Shown: positions 21,583 to 33,145, counted from the stretch's first letter. The stretch: 64,000 nt of DNA from Xanthostigma xanthostigma (GCA_963575645.1 OY754475.1:18080509-18144508), one strand, 5' to 3'. The notes: generated from the sequence alone by a model not told the origin. Numbers and translations are program-made.

Positions 21583-21777
21583 GCATAGACAAATCGACTA
21601 GAGCTCGGGTTCCAGGGAGTACTAAATACCAAAAAATCTTTAAATGCAAACTACATTCCAATGTTTCCCCTGAGAGATACATGTTATAGTATATTGTGCA
21701 ACTAGTGCGACAATGCCGCACGAGTTGCACATACTATTTTTTATTACGAATTAAATTAAATTAAAAATAAAATTTTA

Positions 21778-22270
21778 TTACGAATTAAAAAAAGAAATTA
21801 GAAGTAATAAAAATTAAAATTAAATCATTAAAAAGTTGAAAATTCAGTTAAAATTGTCAAGAATAAAAGTCCATAATCGAAAATTTTAACCTCAAATCTG
21901 CTTCAACTGACAGTTTGTTTCGTTGACATTAACACCGTTATTATTTTGTTTTTTTCTTTGAATTTGCGTGCGGCAAACAATAATTTCAGTGCGACAAATA
22001 AAGTTTCCGCACGCAAATGAAAATAGCTACTTTTCAACCGTAACAGCGTGCGTAAACATACCACTTTTCCCGCATGAGTAATAAAAAATAATTAATCTGT
22101 CAACTATGAATATAAAAGTGGTCGACCCGAGGTGGTTGACCGGGAATTGGTGCATTTACCCTACGTGATTATAACCTAACTTTAAATAAAAATTTTAAAT
22201 TCATTGCAACAAGCAAGTGAATGTCGTGTGTTGTCAAATGTCAAAGGAAAGATGTTAAGTTTTTGGGGTA
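21778..22270. other. partial MITE copy and unassigned spacer
   Basis: 21,778-21,895 matches, in reverse, the inside of the 15.9 kb TTAA element (AGAAGTAATAAAAATTAAAA block). The remainder to 22,270 holds nothing I recognise. Confidence 0.5.
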
Positions 22271-22272
22271 TA

Positions 22273-23328
22273 AAGGCCGCTGCACACGAGCGGGATTTGC
22301 CGCCAGATACCTTACTAAATTGACTACTACTTTTTTAGCGCTGGTTTTCTTGATTGCTGTTATGTGCTCGCTTCACACGAGACGTCTTTTCAAACTTGTT
22401 TTATGGATAAATCTGGTGCGCACGCAGTGACAGTTCAAATATAAACACAGAGCAAAATGTATCTGAGCAGAATGACGCCATGTTGGTTTGTGGGCGTTTG
22501 TTTATGTCGCCCACGTGACAAGATACTGTTCCCTGATTGGTTCTTGGTCAGAGCAAGCAGAGAACCTAGCAATAAAAATACCCCCTGTTCTAGAGATGTG
22601 TCGCTCCTGAGCGAGTCGTTCATAATGAACGACTTCCTTCTCGGAGCAGAACGAGTCGCTCTTTTTTTGTGAATGACTCACTCCAAGCGCCATTGCTCTG
22701 TGCTGAGCTGTTCTGTACTGTTGCAGTCGCACATTTACAGAGCGCACACAGTACAGGCCACATAGGCACTAGTGAATTTTGCACGTATAGAGTTATCTTT
22801 TCTGAGTCATTTAATGATGAATGACACACTGTAAGTGTGATAGTAGTGACTTAAACCATTCACATTGATCTCGTTGACAAAGATATAATAGTGTAACAGT
22901 AAACATTATTATTGTTAAGCTTTAATTATACTTTATAGTTTAACCGAAATGCGAATAATATAAGATCAGAATCATATTAAAATGAGCTCAGAGCTGAGTG
23001 TGTGCATTGTGCTGTGCAATGCTACGTGACTCCTGAGCATACATGATGACAGTTCACACCTCTGCAGTCTGCACTCTTATGTAGTGCATACTGTCTAGTG
23101 TCGCTCCTTTGAACGACTCGCTTTGAGCGACTGTTTTTAGTGAGCGGAGCGCACGGAGTCAGCTCCCAATAAAGAGTCATGTGGACACATCACTACCCTG
23201 TTCTATTTTTAAAATCTATCTTTTGAGCTAGCAGGCGAGCTCGCACTGACGGCATTTCCAGTCTCGTACCAAGTCTGCCGGCCAGCAGAAGTCCAAGCAG
23301 TGTTTCCAGTCTCGTGTGCAGCGGCCTT
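22273..23328. mobile_element. AAGGCCGCTGCACACGAG MITE, copy 2, interrupted
   Basis: Both tips are present (AAGGCCGCTGCACACGAG and its inverse); the body is in the orientation opposite to copy 1. It is split by the hAT MITE at 22,591-23,195. Confidence 0.85.
22591..23195. mobile_element. hAT MITE with TAGAGATGTGTC ends
   Basis: TAGAGATGTGTC faces GACACATCACTA, and CCCTGTTC is duplicated exactly at 22,583 and 23,196. Its interior is full of short palindromes such as GAGTCGTTCATAATGAACGA. Confidence 0.92.
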
Positions 23329-23851
23329 AACTCTGTAGTAAATAAGCCGCCTGCAGGAAGACGGGCAGGAGGGAGTGAACACTCTCTCTCTTTCTTTCTC
23401 TCTCTCTCTTCTGAATGGAACGTAACCTTAGCCCCGATGCCTCCCCTACTGTAGGTCAAAACCAGCCAAATAGAGAGTCAGAGGAAAAATTGGGAGGAAT
23501 ACGAAACTGCTTCACATATCACAGGGTTGACACAAACATTTTAGAATTACTAGAAACTTCGTTACTTAAATTTCCACTACCGATTGAAAATTCAGGATGA
23601 TATTATGCTAGGTTAGTAGAGTAGAGGTTGCCTCCTTCTGTAGTGGATACATACATTAAGTAGGTTAAGTTACGTATATTAATTGAAATGTAAACTGCAA
23701 AGGTAGTATTGAACTATAACACTTACTTAATTGTTCTAGTTAAATACGCATGGCTTTGCATTTCAATGTGATATAATGTATATTGGAAGGAAGAAGGGAG
23801 TGATGTAGGGGACAGGTGGTCACTATGCCAGCGCGAGCTGGCATATGTCGA
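23329..23851. other. spacer with CT microsatellite
   Basis: A CT/TTTC-rich microsatellite lies at 23,383-23,411. 23,630-23,850 resembles, in reverse, part of the 20.8 kb hAT-like element. A 61-codon frame near 23,415 is not recognisable. Confidence 0.4.
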
Positions 23852-25380
23852 CGTTTGAAATTATTAAATTTATATGTCATAATGATGAACTTAAATTTAG
23901 TTAAATTAAACAATGCCATAAATGCTTAAACTGTTTTCCATTTACTTCTAAACACTGATGAGCTCTTCTAGATATGTTATGGGTACTTCTAAGTATTTTC
24001 CGACAAAAAAAAATTGCAATTATTAAAAAACTATTGTGACATTTATTATTGTTTAATTAGGAAACTAGATTTTTAACGCCAATTAACTTTTAAAATTAAG
24101 TTCGTTATTATGACATGTAAATTTAATAATTTCAAACGAATATTACTTAACAAAAAAAAAATTGGTTGTCTGTAAAGTCGGTTTACGGACGATAGTTTTA
24201 CGTGATAACGTATTCCGTAATACATAACCTAAATTTATATAATAATTATAATAATTCGAATCTATGATATTGCATCTTTCGCTTCAAATTTAGGTAAATT
24301 TTATTAATTAGAATATTAAAACACTATAAAAAGTACACTATTATTATATAAAAAACAACTATGGCATGTATCTCTTTTGCGCATGCGACGATTTTCCCCA
24401 AAAAATTTACAAAAATTTCTAGTAAAAATAGATAGAGTAAAAACCGTTTTAAAAACTATATTATTATTATATAAAACATCATTATAAGAGATATATTCTT
24501 TTACGCATGCGCCGATGTTCCCCAAAAACAATAGGCCACTTCATATTTGCATATCAAACATCCTCCCAAAATTTGGTTTCAATCCGCTTATCCTTGGTGT
24601 CGGAATGATAAGAAATGTCAAAAGTGACGTTTGCAGCTGTCAAAGTATTATGTTCTAATAATAATTAGTTATTCCAATAGTTAACTTAGAAGGCGTTGCA
24701 TTTCACAAAATACTAATGTCAAAAAATTGAATTAAACATTAGAAATGCAGCCGTTTTCATGTTAAGACAAGACATACGTTATTTTCTAATTTCCATGTAC
24801 GGCAAACAAAGACGACCGCGTCGCGTCGCGTCATGCATTAGACAACATTGCATTTATACAGCTATTTTTCTATATAAATTTGTATAAAAAAACTGTTTAG
24901 GCAAATTCTGTTATACGAAATCTATGTAAAATGTCCTCCTCTTTCGTTTAAGACTGGTTTCAAACCGATCTGATTTAAATTGAGCGAGAAATTAGCAAAA
25001 AGCACGCACAGGGTCAGGCGGAACGTTACGCGTTAGGAACGTTACGTTACACTTTTTCGTGCATGCAGTCGGTGTTTTATCAATTTATAAGATTGGTGAT
25101 TCATCAAGTTATAAGACGTTATCACGTCAAAAAAATGTCCTACGAAACTTGCGTATTTTTTAAAGATATTTTCAACAATACCACTTTCGACCTACCGTTC
25201 AATTTAAAATTCCGGAGTTCTGAACATTCCGGAGCAAACTAATAGGGAAGCCGACCTTTCCGAGAAAAAAAATCACCATTAGATTCTTCATTAGGGCTTT
25301 TATGATACAGATTTTTGACACAACTCTCTACGACTAACTGTTTTCGAAAAAAACGACCACTACGGGTGGTCTGACTCACT
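23852..25380. mobile_element. second copy of the fold-back element, split
   Basis: 23,852-24,150 matches the centre of the 18.3 kb element (ATGAGCTCTTCTAGATATGT block). 25,131-25,380 carries the right arm to GGTGGTCTGACTCACTCTGT. The left arm is missing and 24,160-25,128 is a later insertion. Confidence 0.85.
24160..25128. mobile_element. AATTGGTTGTC element, copy 3, itself interrupted
   Basis: It has the same tips as copies 1 and 2. The middle (about 24,302-24,990) is replaced by other repeats, including a minus-strand ACCATTCCAAC-family part at 24,350-24,610 with AAAATCGTCGCATGCGC-type sequence. Confidence 0.8.
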
Positions 25381-25384
25381 CTGT

Positions 25385-25945
25385 ATATAAAAGGAAACTG
25401 ACTGACTGACTGATCTATCAACATCAAACTTGTGTCCAAATTTCATGATGATCGTAGTTACCGTTCAAAAGTTTTTGTCGATAAAAAGCAGTATTTAAAT
25501 TTTTTTTAACTAATAATTTTTTTTTAAATTAAATAAAATTAATTTAAATGTAAGCCTTAGAAGAAAGCAATGTAGAAAATAAAAAAAAAAATAAATAAAA
25601 ATATATTCGCGTAACGTGGGGCTCGAACCCACGACCCTGATATTGACAGTCGCATGCTCTACCGATTGAGCCACCTGAGATTGTGTTCTCACAACGCTAA
25701 TATGAGTATATCTAGTTAGTGCATTTCACATGAATAGAAGCTTATTTTTGAGATACATTTTTCATTAAAGCTTCGCTCCTAATGGTCGTAGCGTAATATT
25801 ATATAGCCAATAGCCTTCCTCGATAAATGGGATATCCAACAAAAATTTTTTTTTCAATTTGAACCAGTAGTTCCTAAGATTAGCGCGTTCAAACAAACAA
25901 ACAAACAAACAAACTCTTCAGCTTTATATATTAGTATAGATATGT
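25385..25945 (+). repeat. SINE-like repeat ending TTAGTATAG
   Basis: Shares TTTCATGATGATCG, GATAAAAAGCAGTATTTA, AGCCTTCCTCGATAAATGGG and CTCTTCAGCTTTATATATTA with the minus-strand copy at 42,236-42,667. Compared with that copy, 25,555-25,745 is an insertion carrying a tRNA-like segment. Confidence 0.8.
25612..25684 (-). pseudogene. tRNA-like segment with Asp-type anticodon loop
   Basis: The minus strand reads GGTGGCTCAATCGGTAGAGC (A box), a CTGTCAA anticodon loop (GTC) and GTGGGTTCGAGCCCCAC (T arm). Two mismatches in the anticodon stem and no acceptor pairing argue for a SINE head or pseudogene. Confidence 0.65.
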
Positions 25946-26430
25946 GTTACAAATACATTTAGTAAATAAAAAAAAACTCATTGTTTACGTTTATACACTG
26001 TAAAAAATTAGCGGAGTAACTACGGATTCATACACTGTAAAAAATGAACGGATTAAATTTCGAGCACTAGAATTTTATAGTTGATAAAAAATTTAACATA
26101 AATCATTTTTCCTTATGACCATAGCTGATATTTTTGACAGTTCTGTCGTTTTTCCAGTCCACAAAACATAAATACAAAAGCTTTTAAAAGCTTCGAGTTC
26201 CCGTTGTCTGAACGCGGGAAACACACTGGTAAACCTGTTAGAACTTCAAAGAATATACTTATGTGGATTATCTATTTCATTTTGTTCCATTTCAATGGAA
26301 GATTAGGTAAGCAGGGGTCGTTCCAAAGGTTTCGAAATATCACTAAATTGACTAAAGACATTTTATGAGGCTTTTTCCTTCTAAAATGTCACAAATATTC
26401 TAAAATCATTAATAGTTAATATAATTACCA
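25946..26430. other. unassigned spacer
   Basis: A 16-base ACACTGTAAAAAAT motif occurs twice (25,996 and 26,033). I see no gene or complete element. Confidence 0.3.
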
Positions 26431-26690
26431 TTCTAACCTACAAGTGGGGAATGGTACTAGTTTAGGTTAAAAATCACTTTTCAAAATTTTATAATATCTT
26501 TTCGTCTTGAGATCCCCCGAATCCAAAAAAACATATTTTTGGAAAAACTCTGTGCGTCTGTTAATCTGTGAGCACGATACAGGTCAAACGGATGAGATTG
26601 AATCCAAATTTTGGGAAGATGTTTGATACGTAAATATGAAGAGCCCTATTGCTTTTTAGATAACAAACTCTATCTATTTGACATAAAAAA
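26431..26690 (+). repeat. ACCATTCCAAC-family partial copy
   Basis: ACCATTCTAACCTACAAGTG, CGATACAGGTCAAACGGATG and TATGAAGAGCCCTATTG appear in the same order as in the fuller copies. Confidence 0.75.
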
Positions 26691-27026
26691 ATCAGTGACG
26701 TCATTTTGTACAGCACTAAATTCTCTACAAAAAAAAGTGTATAATTAGGTATATATTTCGTATTTTTAATATTTTTCAATATATTGAGTAATTAAAAAAA
26801 AAAATTATTATTTTCTTACAATTGTTTCATCTTTTTTGCAAGTAAAATAATGAATTAATTATTTTTATAGCAACTTCTGAAGTACAGTACGTTATAACGT
26901 CTCGTTTGTTTTTCATAAGAAGAAAGTTTGGTTACGAGTAGGCTTTGGTAAAAAAACAAAAAAACCTTGAATCCAAGGCATTCTTATTAGATAAAACATT
27001 TTATTTAAAGCATTGCAAAACTTTAA

Positions 27027-27771
27027 GCTACGTTTATACTAGAGATTTATTTCGCTACATTTCTCTCTGTAATAAGTATATTTAAGTGTAAATCTTGCTG
27101 ACATAAGCTATCGGAGATTTATTCACAAAGCTGAGATTTGACATAAAATGTAGTAAATGTAAACGTTGCTGAAACAAGAATCAATTAGTCTCGGACATAA
27201 ATATCAAAAGTTGAACAGCCGTCTACTTTTTCTAGGATCTATCGAGATATTTTGTGATTGTATGTATGCAAATACTGCAAATACGTGAACGAAATGTCGG
27301 AAAAAAAAGGGTGGACCCGTACAGAAGTTCAATCAATGGCCCAACTAGATTTACTAATTCGTCGAGATCCTTTGAAGACATTCTTGCAAAATTTTGTAAT
27401 TGTATTGGGTCTTCAATTTTCAATTCATTGCATAACTGTGAGTAAGCAGTTCTTCTCAACAACCAATTTCGCACCCAAACTTTCCTTTTCTTTCTTTTTT
27501 TTCCATGCAATAATAAAATTATTATTGCAGCCGCCTGGTGTTTAGTGCAAGGCATGATGATCAAAACTGTGGACATGTGGAGAGTAAAGTGTCGACATAT
27601 TGTTCTACCTCTGGTCTAAACACAATGCTACACTTATATCGACATTTTTTCTCAACCGACTGCCAAGCAATTTATTCATTCACATTTATGTCATAGTATA
27701 AACACATCAAGAAAAATATCTCCGATGGTTGAGATTTCTATCAGGAAATAAATCTCTAGTATAAACGTAGC
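27027..27771 (-). mobile_element. PIF/Harbinger element relic
   Basis: Exact terminal inverted repeats of about 27 bases begin GCTACGTTTATACTAGAGAT; TTAA lies outside both ends. The minus frame at 27,232-27,576 contains KVWVRNWLLRR, YSQLCNELKIEDPIQLQNFA and RMSSKDLDELVNLVGPLI. This is the N-terminal pattern of HARBI1-type nucleases (WVRxWLxRR...L..EL...D...F.NF.RM....F..LL..V). The catalytic DDE region is gone. Confidence 0.85.
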
Positions 27772-27807
27772 TTAACAATACAAATTTCACTGATGTTGAA
27801 CAATTTA

Positions 27808-28481
27808 GCCGCTGGTCTGCAATAAACGCTGTAGGTCGCATACAGCGTCACGCCATACGCTGCGTCTGTATGCTTACTATGGAAATGTATACATACGGTC
27901 TCTTTTTCACGTTAAACGCAGCGTCCAAATGCCATCCGTCGTACCTAAATGTTGTAGGCAGCGTCTTTAGTTATTTTCGAGCATTGTAGAGTCACGGACG
28001 CTGTGAAATACGCCGCGCAATGAGTAGATTTGATAAAGACAAGGACGAGTTGTATTGATATGTCATTTTTAACTAGTTTCAACACGCTCATGAACTGTTC
28101 CCTTGACAAACGAAGATATTCCACAAACTTGATATTATTGTTATTTATGTGTTTCAGCAACATGTTAAAACACCCTTCAGTATCCCTCCTCACAAATAAT
28201 TCGTGTTTTCTTCGTCTCTTTTTCGGCAGTGACATTCTTAGGAGGTCATCGTCATCCTCATCTTCCTCGAGTAAAAGAAGCGTTAAAATTGTTTTAGCAT
28301 CCATTTTTTAACAAAACTAGTTGAAAGATCGAACTATACCTACTGACGACGAGCGATCTCCGCGCATGACGTTCTCTTTTTATATAGTGACCATTTAAGT
28401 CGCGAGTGACGTACTAACGTTGTACGCTACGTCAGCGAACGCTGGACGCAGCGCATGGCGTAAAAATTGCAGACCAGCGGC
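27808..28481 (-). mobile_element. second PIF/Harbinger relic
   Basis: GCCGCTGGTCTGCAAT is inverted at the right end, with TA outside both. The minus frame 27,945-28,304 opens MDAKTILTLLLLEEDEDDDD and contains RRKHELFVRRDTEGCFNMLL, then FVEYLRLSREQFMSVLKLV, again the N-terminal part of a Harbinger transposase; its 3' end reads out of frame. It sits inside decayed zinc-finger coding sequence. Confidence 0.85.
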
Positions 28482-28483
28482 TA

Positions 28484-28719
28484 GACAGTCTGATCGAGAG
28501 AAACACTTATTACAATGATCACACTGACGCGTTTTCTCACCAGTATGTATCCGTTTATGTCTGTTTAAACTGCTATGTTTAGTAATTTGCTTATTAAAAA
28601 CGTCACACTTAACATGTCATGAAGAAAAGTACAAAATGCATCATAAAATTATGTAACAGTTTAAAATCATAAATATTAAACGGTGTCTTTCCTTTGTGTG
28701 TTCACTTGCATCTATTTAA
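28484..28719 (-). pseudogene. decayed 3' extension of the zinc-finger array
   Basis: Reading the minus strand from 28,719: LNRCK, a stop in place of Trp, THKGKTPF, about 75 unrelated bases, then HVKCDVFNKQITKHSSLNRH and KRIHTGEKTRQCDHCNKCFS. One finger has Phe for its second cysteine. It continues directly, in order, the array at 29,182 once the 28,720-29,138 insertion is removed. Past 28,484 the frame resumes on the far side of the Harbinger element as LNCSTSVKFVLL. Confidence 0.8.
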
Positions 28720-29138
28720 GAGTATTCGTCCCAGCAAACACCCCCTGCACCCTTCATCTCAAATCTTTTCCCCTCGCCTAAAAACGGTTCGCGCTCTCCC
28801 GACGCTATTTTTAAAGCTAGAGGGTTCTGGTAAACGCCAAATGAAAGACAAAGAATCAGACTACAGATCCTTCAGGCGAATTTTTTGAAAAAAAAATCCT
28901 GAAAAAACTTATAACCTTTTGAAAAAATAATAAGTTACGTAATATTTCACACGTAGGCGAAACTGTTTTTAAAAAAATTCGCCTGAAGGATCTGTAGTCT
29001 GATTCTTTGTCTTTCATTTGGCGTTTACCAGAACCCTCTAGCTTTAAAAATAGCGTCGGGAGAGCGCGAACCGTTTTTAGGCGAGGGGAAAAGATTTGAG
29101 ATGAAGGGTGCAGGGGGCATTTGCAGGAATGAATACTC
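28720..29138. mobile_element. 419-bp TTAA-flanked palindrome inserted in zinc-finger coding sequence
   Basis: Arms of about 190 bases (GAGTATTCGTCCC versus GAGTATTCATTCC, then CCCCCTGCACCCTTCATCTC in both) around a 70-base centre. TTAA is duplicated at 28,716 and 29,139. Removing it restores LDTL|NRCK across the junction, as in the intact finger LLYTLNRHKWTH. Confidence 0.92.
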
Positions 29139-29181
29139 TTAAAGTGTCTAACAGAGTAAAATAGTTATTACAAACTTCGCA

Positions 29182-31080
29182 TTAATACTGTTTCTCACCA
29201 GTATGTATCCGTTTGTGCTTCTTTAAACTGCTATGATCAGTAAATTGCTTATTACAAACGTCACACTTATACGGTTTCTCACCAGTATGTATCCGCTTGT
29301 GTCTTTTTAAACTGCTATGTAGAGTAAAGTTCTTATTACAAACGTCACACTTATATGGTTTCTCACCAGTATGTATCCGCTTGTGTATCGTTAAAGCACC
29401 ACTCTCAGTAAAATGCTTATTACAAACGTCACACTTATATGGTTTCTCACCAGTATGTATCCGCTTGTGTATCTTTAAAGCGCCAGTAACAGCAAAATGT
29501 TTATTACAAACGTCACACTCATACGGTTTCTCGCCAGTATGATTTCGTTTGTGTAGGTTTAAATGGTCTAATCGAGTAAAATTCTTATTACAAAAACCGC
29601 ACTTGTACGGTTTCTCACCAGTATGTATTCTTTTGTGCGTGCTTAAATGGTTTAATCTAGTAAAATGCTTATTACAAACGTCACACCTATAAGGTCTCTC
29701 TCCAGTATGTATTCGATTGTGTGTTTTTAAATTACTTAAACGATAAAATTGCTTATTACAAACGTTACACTTATGCGGTTTATCACCAGTATGTAGTGGT
29801 TTGTGACTATTTAAATGTGCTGCTTGACTAAAATTCTTATTACAAACTTCACACTTAAACGGTGTCTTTACTTTGTGTGTCCACTTATGCCTGTTTAAAG
29901 TGTATAACAGAGTAAAACGTTTACTACAAACTTCGCATTGATACGGTTTCTCACCAGTATGTATCTTCCTGTGTCTGTTCAAATGGCCTATTTGAGTAAA
30001 ATACTTATCACAAACTGCACACCGATACTGTTTATCATTCATATGCGTACGTTTGTGGTTAGATAAACTGCTTGAGTGCGAAAAACGTTTATTGCAAACG
30101 TCACACTGATTTGGTTTCTCACCGGGATGTATCTGTTTACGTTCACGTAATACTGATGATTTATTACCGATCTTAGACAAAGTTTTCACCGTGCCACCAG
30201 CAAATTTGTGACTTACATCCGCTTTTAAGTTCTCGCAGCTGATTTTACTGACTTTGCCATTAGATGAAGCATTTACTGCGTCATTAACAAACTCAGTTAA
30301 AATTAAAGAATTGTCATTTGTCGGTTCGTGTTTTATTTCTGATTTTAAGAGCACTCCTTCGTTAAATGCGTTTGTGGAAGTAAGAGTTGAGTTTGATGTC
30401 TCCTTCCAGTTGATACCCGTCTCAAAACCTACTTTAGTGTCACTTATATCGATATTTGAGTCTTCCCAACTGATTTCCTCATCATCTGTCAAAATAGAAG
30501 AATTGTCATTTGTCGGTTCCTGTTTAATATCTAGTTTTAAAGACATTCCTTCGTTAAAGGCGTTTGTTGAAATAAGCGTTGAGTTGAGTGTCTCTTTCCA
30601 GTTGATACCCGTCTCAAAACCTACTTTGGTATCACTTATATCCATCTTTGAGTCTTCACAACTGATTTCCAGTACATCACATCCAGCTTCCAATGTCTCA
30701 TCAGCATAGTCTGTTAGAAATTGAGAATTATCATCCGTCGTTTCATCTTTGATTTCGGATTCTAGAGATAATTCATTATTAGTTTTGATTGACGAATTGA
30801 AATTCACAGGCGACTTTTCTCTACAATTGACATCCAAGTCAAGCATGGTTTGAAGTTTCGAAGATTCATACTTTACAGTAATATCATCCACGGGACTTTC
30901 AGAAAGTCTTTCGAAGGAACTCTTACGGTTGATTTGTCTATCACAAATATTTAACTGCAGTAAATAGCGACGCAATGTTTTATCAGACTCTGCGACTTGC
31001 ATTTGAAACTGGCTAATTTTCTCCACTTGATTGTAACATAGCTGACAAATTAGGTTCGGCATCTTATCGTTTTTCGTTAT
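29182..31080 (-). CDS. ZAD C2H2 zinc-finger protein, exon 2
   Basis: Probably a nuclear DNA-binding transcriptional regulator. The exon opens at a CTTTGCCTTAG acceptor with codons ITKNDK, then MPNLICQLC, the second CxxC of the ZAD dimerisation domain, and QSDKT-like helix AESDKTLRRYLLQL. A long acidic linker follows with a tandem ~63-residue duplication (TKVGFETGINWKET in both). Eleven C2H2 fingers (roughly residues 313-620 of this exon) with TGEKP linkers follow. It stops at GEKQY, where TAA replaces the CAA expected from the finger YQCEVC. Joined to exon 1 it gives about 682 residues. The intervening intron is phase 0. A specific orthologue cannot be named. Confidence 0.93.
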   Translation of the reverse strand: MTKNDKMPNLICQLCYNQVEKISQFQMQVAESDKTLRRYLLQLNICDRQINRKSSFERLSESPVDDITVKYESSKLQTMLDLDVNCREKSPVNFNSSIKTNNELSLESEIKDETTDDNSQFLTDYADETLEAGCDVLEISCEDSKMDISDTKVGFETGINWKETLNSTLISTNAFNEGMSLKLDIKQEPTNDNSSILTDDEEISWEDSNIDISDTKVGFETGINWKETSNSTLTSTNAFNEGVLLKSEIKHEPTNDNSLILTEFVNDAVNASSNGKVSKISCENLKADVSHKFAGGTVKTLSKIGNKSSVLRERKQIHPGEKPNQCDVCNKRFSHSSSLSNHKRTHMNDKQYRCAVCDKYFTQIGHLNRHRKIHTGEKPYQCEVCSKRFTLLYTLNRHKWTHKVKTPFKCEVCNKNFSQAAHLNSHKPLHTGDKPHKCNVCNKQFYRLSNLKTHNRIHTGERPYRCDVCNKHFTRLNHLSTHKRIHTGEKPYKCGFCNKNFTRLDHLNLHKRNHTGEKPYECDVCNKHFAVTGALKIHKRIHTGEKPYKCDVCNKHFTESGALTIHKRIHTGEKPYKCDVCNKNFTLHSSLKRHKRIHTGEKPYKCDVCNKQFTDHSSLKKHKRIHTGEKQY

Positions 31081-31165
31081 CTAAGGCAAAGTAACAGATT
31101 TGTAATGAAATGAATTTAATACGTAAAATAATTAACAACACCAAGAACTTCTTTGGTTTAAAATA

Positions 31166-33145
31166 CAGCGTAAACTCCATTTAACGTCACTCAACGACAA
31201 ACTCCTTAAAGCGTCGAAATTACTTAACTCTAGTTGGTTCACCTTGTTGCTCATACAGTGATACACTCTAAATAACGACAACAATACGTCATTATTAAGC
31301 AACAAATAGTACTTGTTTGTAATGAGGCGTTTTTCAAAGCATCCAATATTAATTACTATTTAAATCTTTGATTAACGTCTGATTAGAACTCTTCAATAAA
31401 TAAAATTATCGACTATTTTTTCAGACAATATATTAACAAAAATTATTATCGAAACGTTAATGTATTACAGTAAACCCTCGTTAACACGAACACGGTTAAC
31501 ACGAATTTCGGTTTAACGCGAACAAAAATTTGCTCTCGACAATGGTCACATAAGCTTTAATGTAATTATATTCGGTTAACACGAACCCTCGTTAATACGA
31601 ACTTCGAACAACTTTTTCGTCCCTTCACGGTTAATTATCGGATAATACGAACTACAAAAATTCTCAAATCATATATTTTGATCATTTTGGTCAATGAATA
31701 TACAATACAACTAAAAGAAAAGATTCGCTTAAGGGATTACAAAAGTAATTAACTCACATTCTAAAAATAGACAAAGGACTGAGAGATTAAAAATTCACTC
31801 GAAATCCTATAAATAGAAACATACCTCAAAATTTTTCCCCTCTTATTTATTGAAATGTATTTTGTAAACAAATAAAAACAAACTTTCAAACTCAGATAAT
31901 ATTTAAGAACAATTAATGTTATTAGATAATTTATAATAAATAATTATTCAATGTTTACATAAAATAAATCATGATTTGACACTTAAAAAATGACTGTATT
32001 TCATGCCATACTCGGTTTACACGAACTCCCACATAACACGAACTTTTTGCCTGATTTTTACGAGTTCGTGTTAACGAGGTTTTACTGTATTAATAATTTT
32101 TGTTAATATATTGTCTGAAAAATTGGTCGATAATTTTATTTATTGATTAATTACTATTTTTACAATATAAATAACTGTTTTTTTTAACGGTAGTGTATTT
32201 TGTTCGCAAGCAACTCACTTCAACTTTTAAAAAAATGTATTTTTGGTATTATTACTTAATTAACTTGACTCATTATATAATCTCCATTTTTACAGATTTT
32301 AGTCTAAAATTTCTAAATTTATAAAATTACTTCTTGAACTGAATTACAATAGACCGGTCTCTTCACGAATTGCTTGTAACAGAATACATTATTTTCTATT
32401 ATTTAAAATCATCAGTAATTCGTATATAATATCTTTATCTACTTTCTTTTGGAACGAGAAATTGGCTTATTAATTATTTTTAAAACCTGCTTTGCAAAGA
32501 ACGAACAAAATTACTGTCAGAATTCTTTTCCAACGGGGTGTGGTGTTTTTTTGGTAATTAGCTTCCTGTTTTTTCAGAGTCAAGCGAGGCTTCACCTCGC
32601 CTGGCTCCTTGAAAGTTCCAGGAACTATTATTTTGTACCTCGTGTATCTTTATTTTTTGTGTACCACAGTAATTAAATATATTGTTCAAAATATTAAATC
32701 GATTTTATATTATTTTGTTTAAACTAACCCACTAGTGAAACTGGGTGGGCCCAGCGGTTTCAACTTAAACGAATAATAAATTAAAATATAAAAAAAAAAT
32801 TGTGGGTTTAGTTATTGTTGCTTTGTTGTCGGCGTCATGCGTACCGAAGATTCTAATAAATTCGTTCTTTTGTTTATTGGGATTATCTTTCAATGTTTAG
32901 CTCAGTTGCTTATCGATTCATACTTATTCTTAGTTGCCCACAAATTTTCGAACTGTGAACATGGCGAGTAAAAGAAAATCTTTGTGTATTAACGACAAAG
33001 TTTTATTAAAAATAGTAAATTTTATATATTATGAGTAAATACATATTATAGTAAAGAAATATTAATGGATTATTTCTTCTCTCCGTTTCAATAACACCAC
33101 AAAGTGTACAGTCCCTTGAGTGTCGCTATATAGAGTTTACACTGT
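31166..33145 (+). mobile_element. Tigger-like element, outer copy
   Basis: The left tip CAGCGTAAACTCCATTTAAC and the inverse of CAGTGTAAACTCTATATAGC bound about 2 kb. Near the right end (32,961-33,037) an ATG opens MASKRKSLCINDKVLLKIVN, the N-terminus typical of pogo/Tigger transposases with a CENPB-like DNA-binding domain; a stop follows soon after. It is interrupted by the 31,469-32,090 element. A related fragment recurs at about 41,830-41,885. Confidence 0.75.
31469..32090. mobile_element. pogo/Tigger MITE nested in the outer Tigger
   Basis: CAGTAAACCCTCGTTAACAC at the left and the inverse of CAGTAAAACCTCGTTAACAC at the right, with TA flanks. Repeated CGGTTAACACGAA motifs line the interior. 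The two flanks (TTAATATATTGTCTGAAAAA and its inverse) are part of the outer element. Confidence 0.9.

Noticed and set aside
25612-25684. functional tRNA-Asp gene
   Set aside because: Anticodon stem mismatches and no acceptor stem; the T arm alone is good.
29297-29542. 81-codon plus frame with repeated CLLQTSHLYGFSPVCI
   Set aside because: Antisense of the repeated zinc-finger linkers.
30254-30709. 151-codon plus frame
   Set aside because: It is the antisense shadow of the duplicated linker in the ZAD zinc-finger exon.
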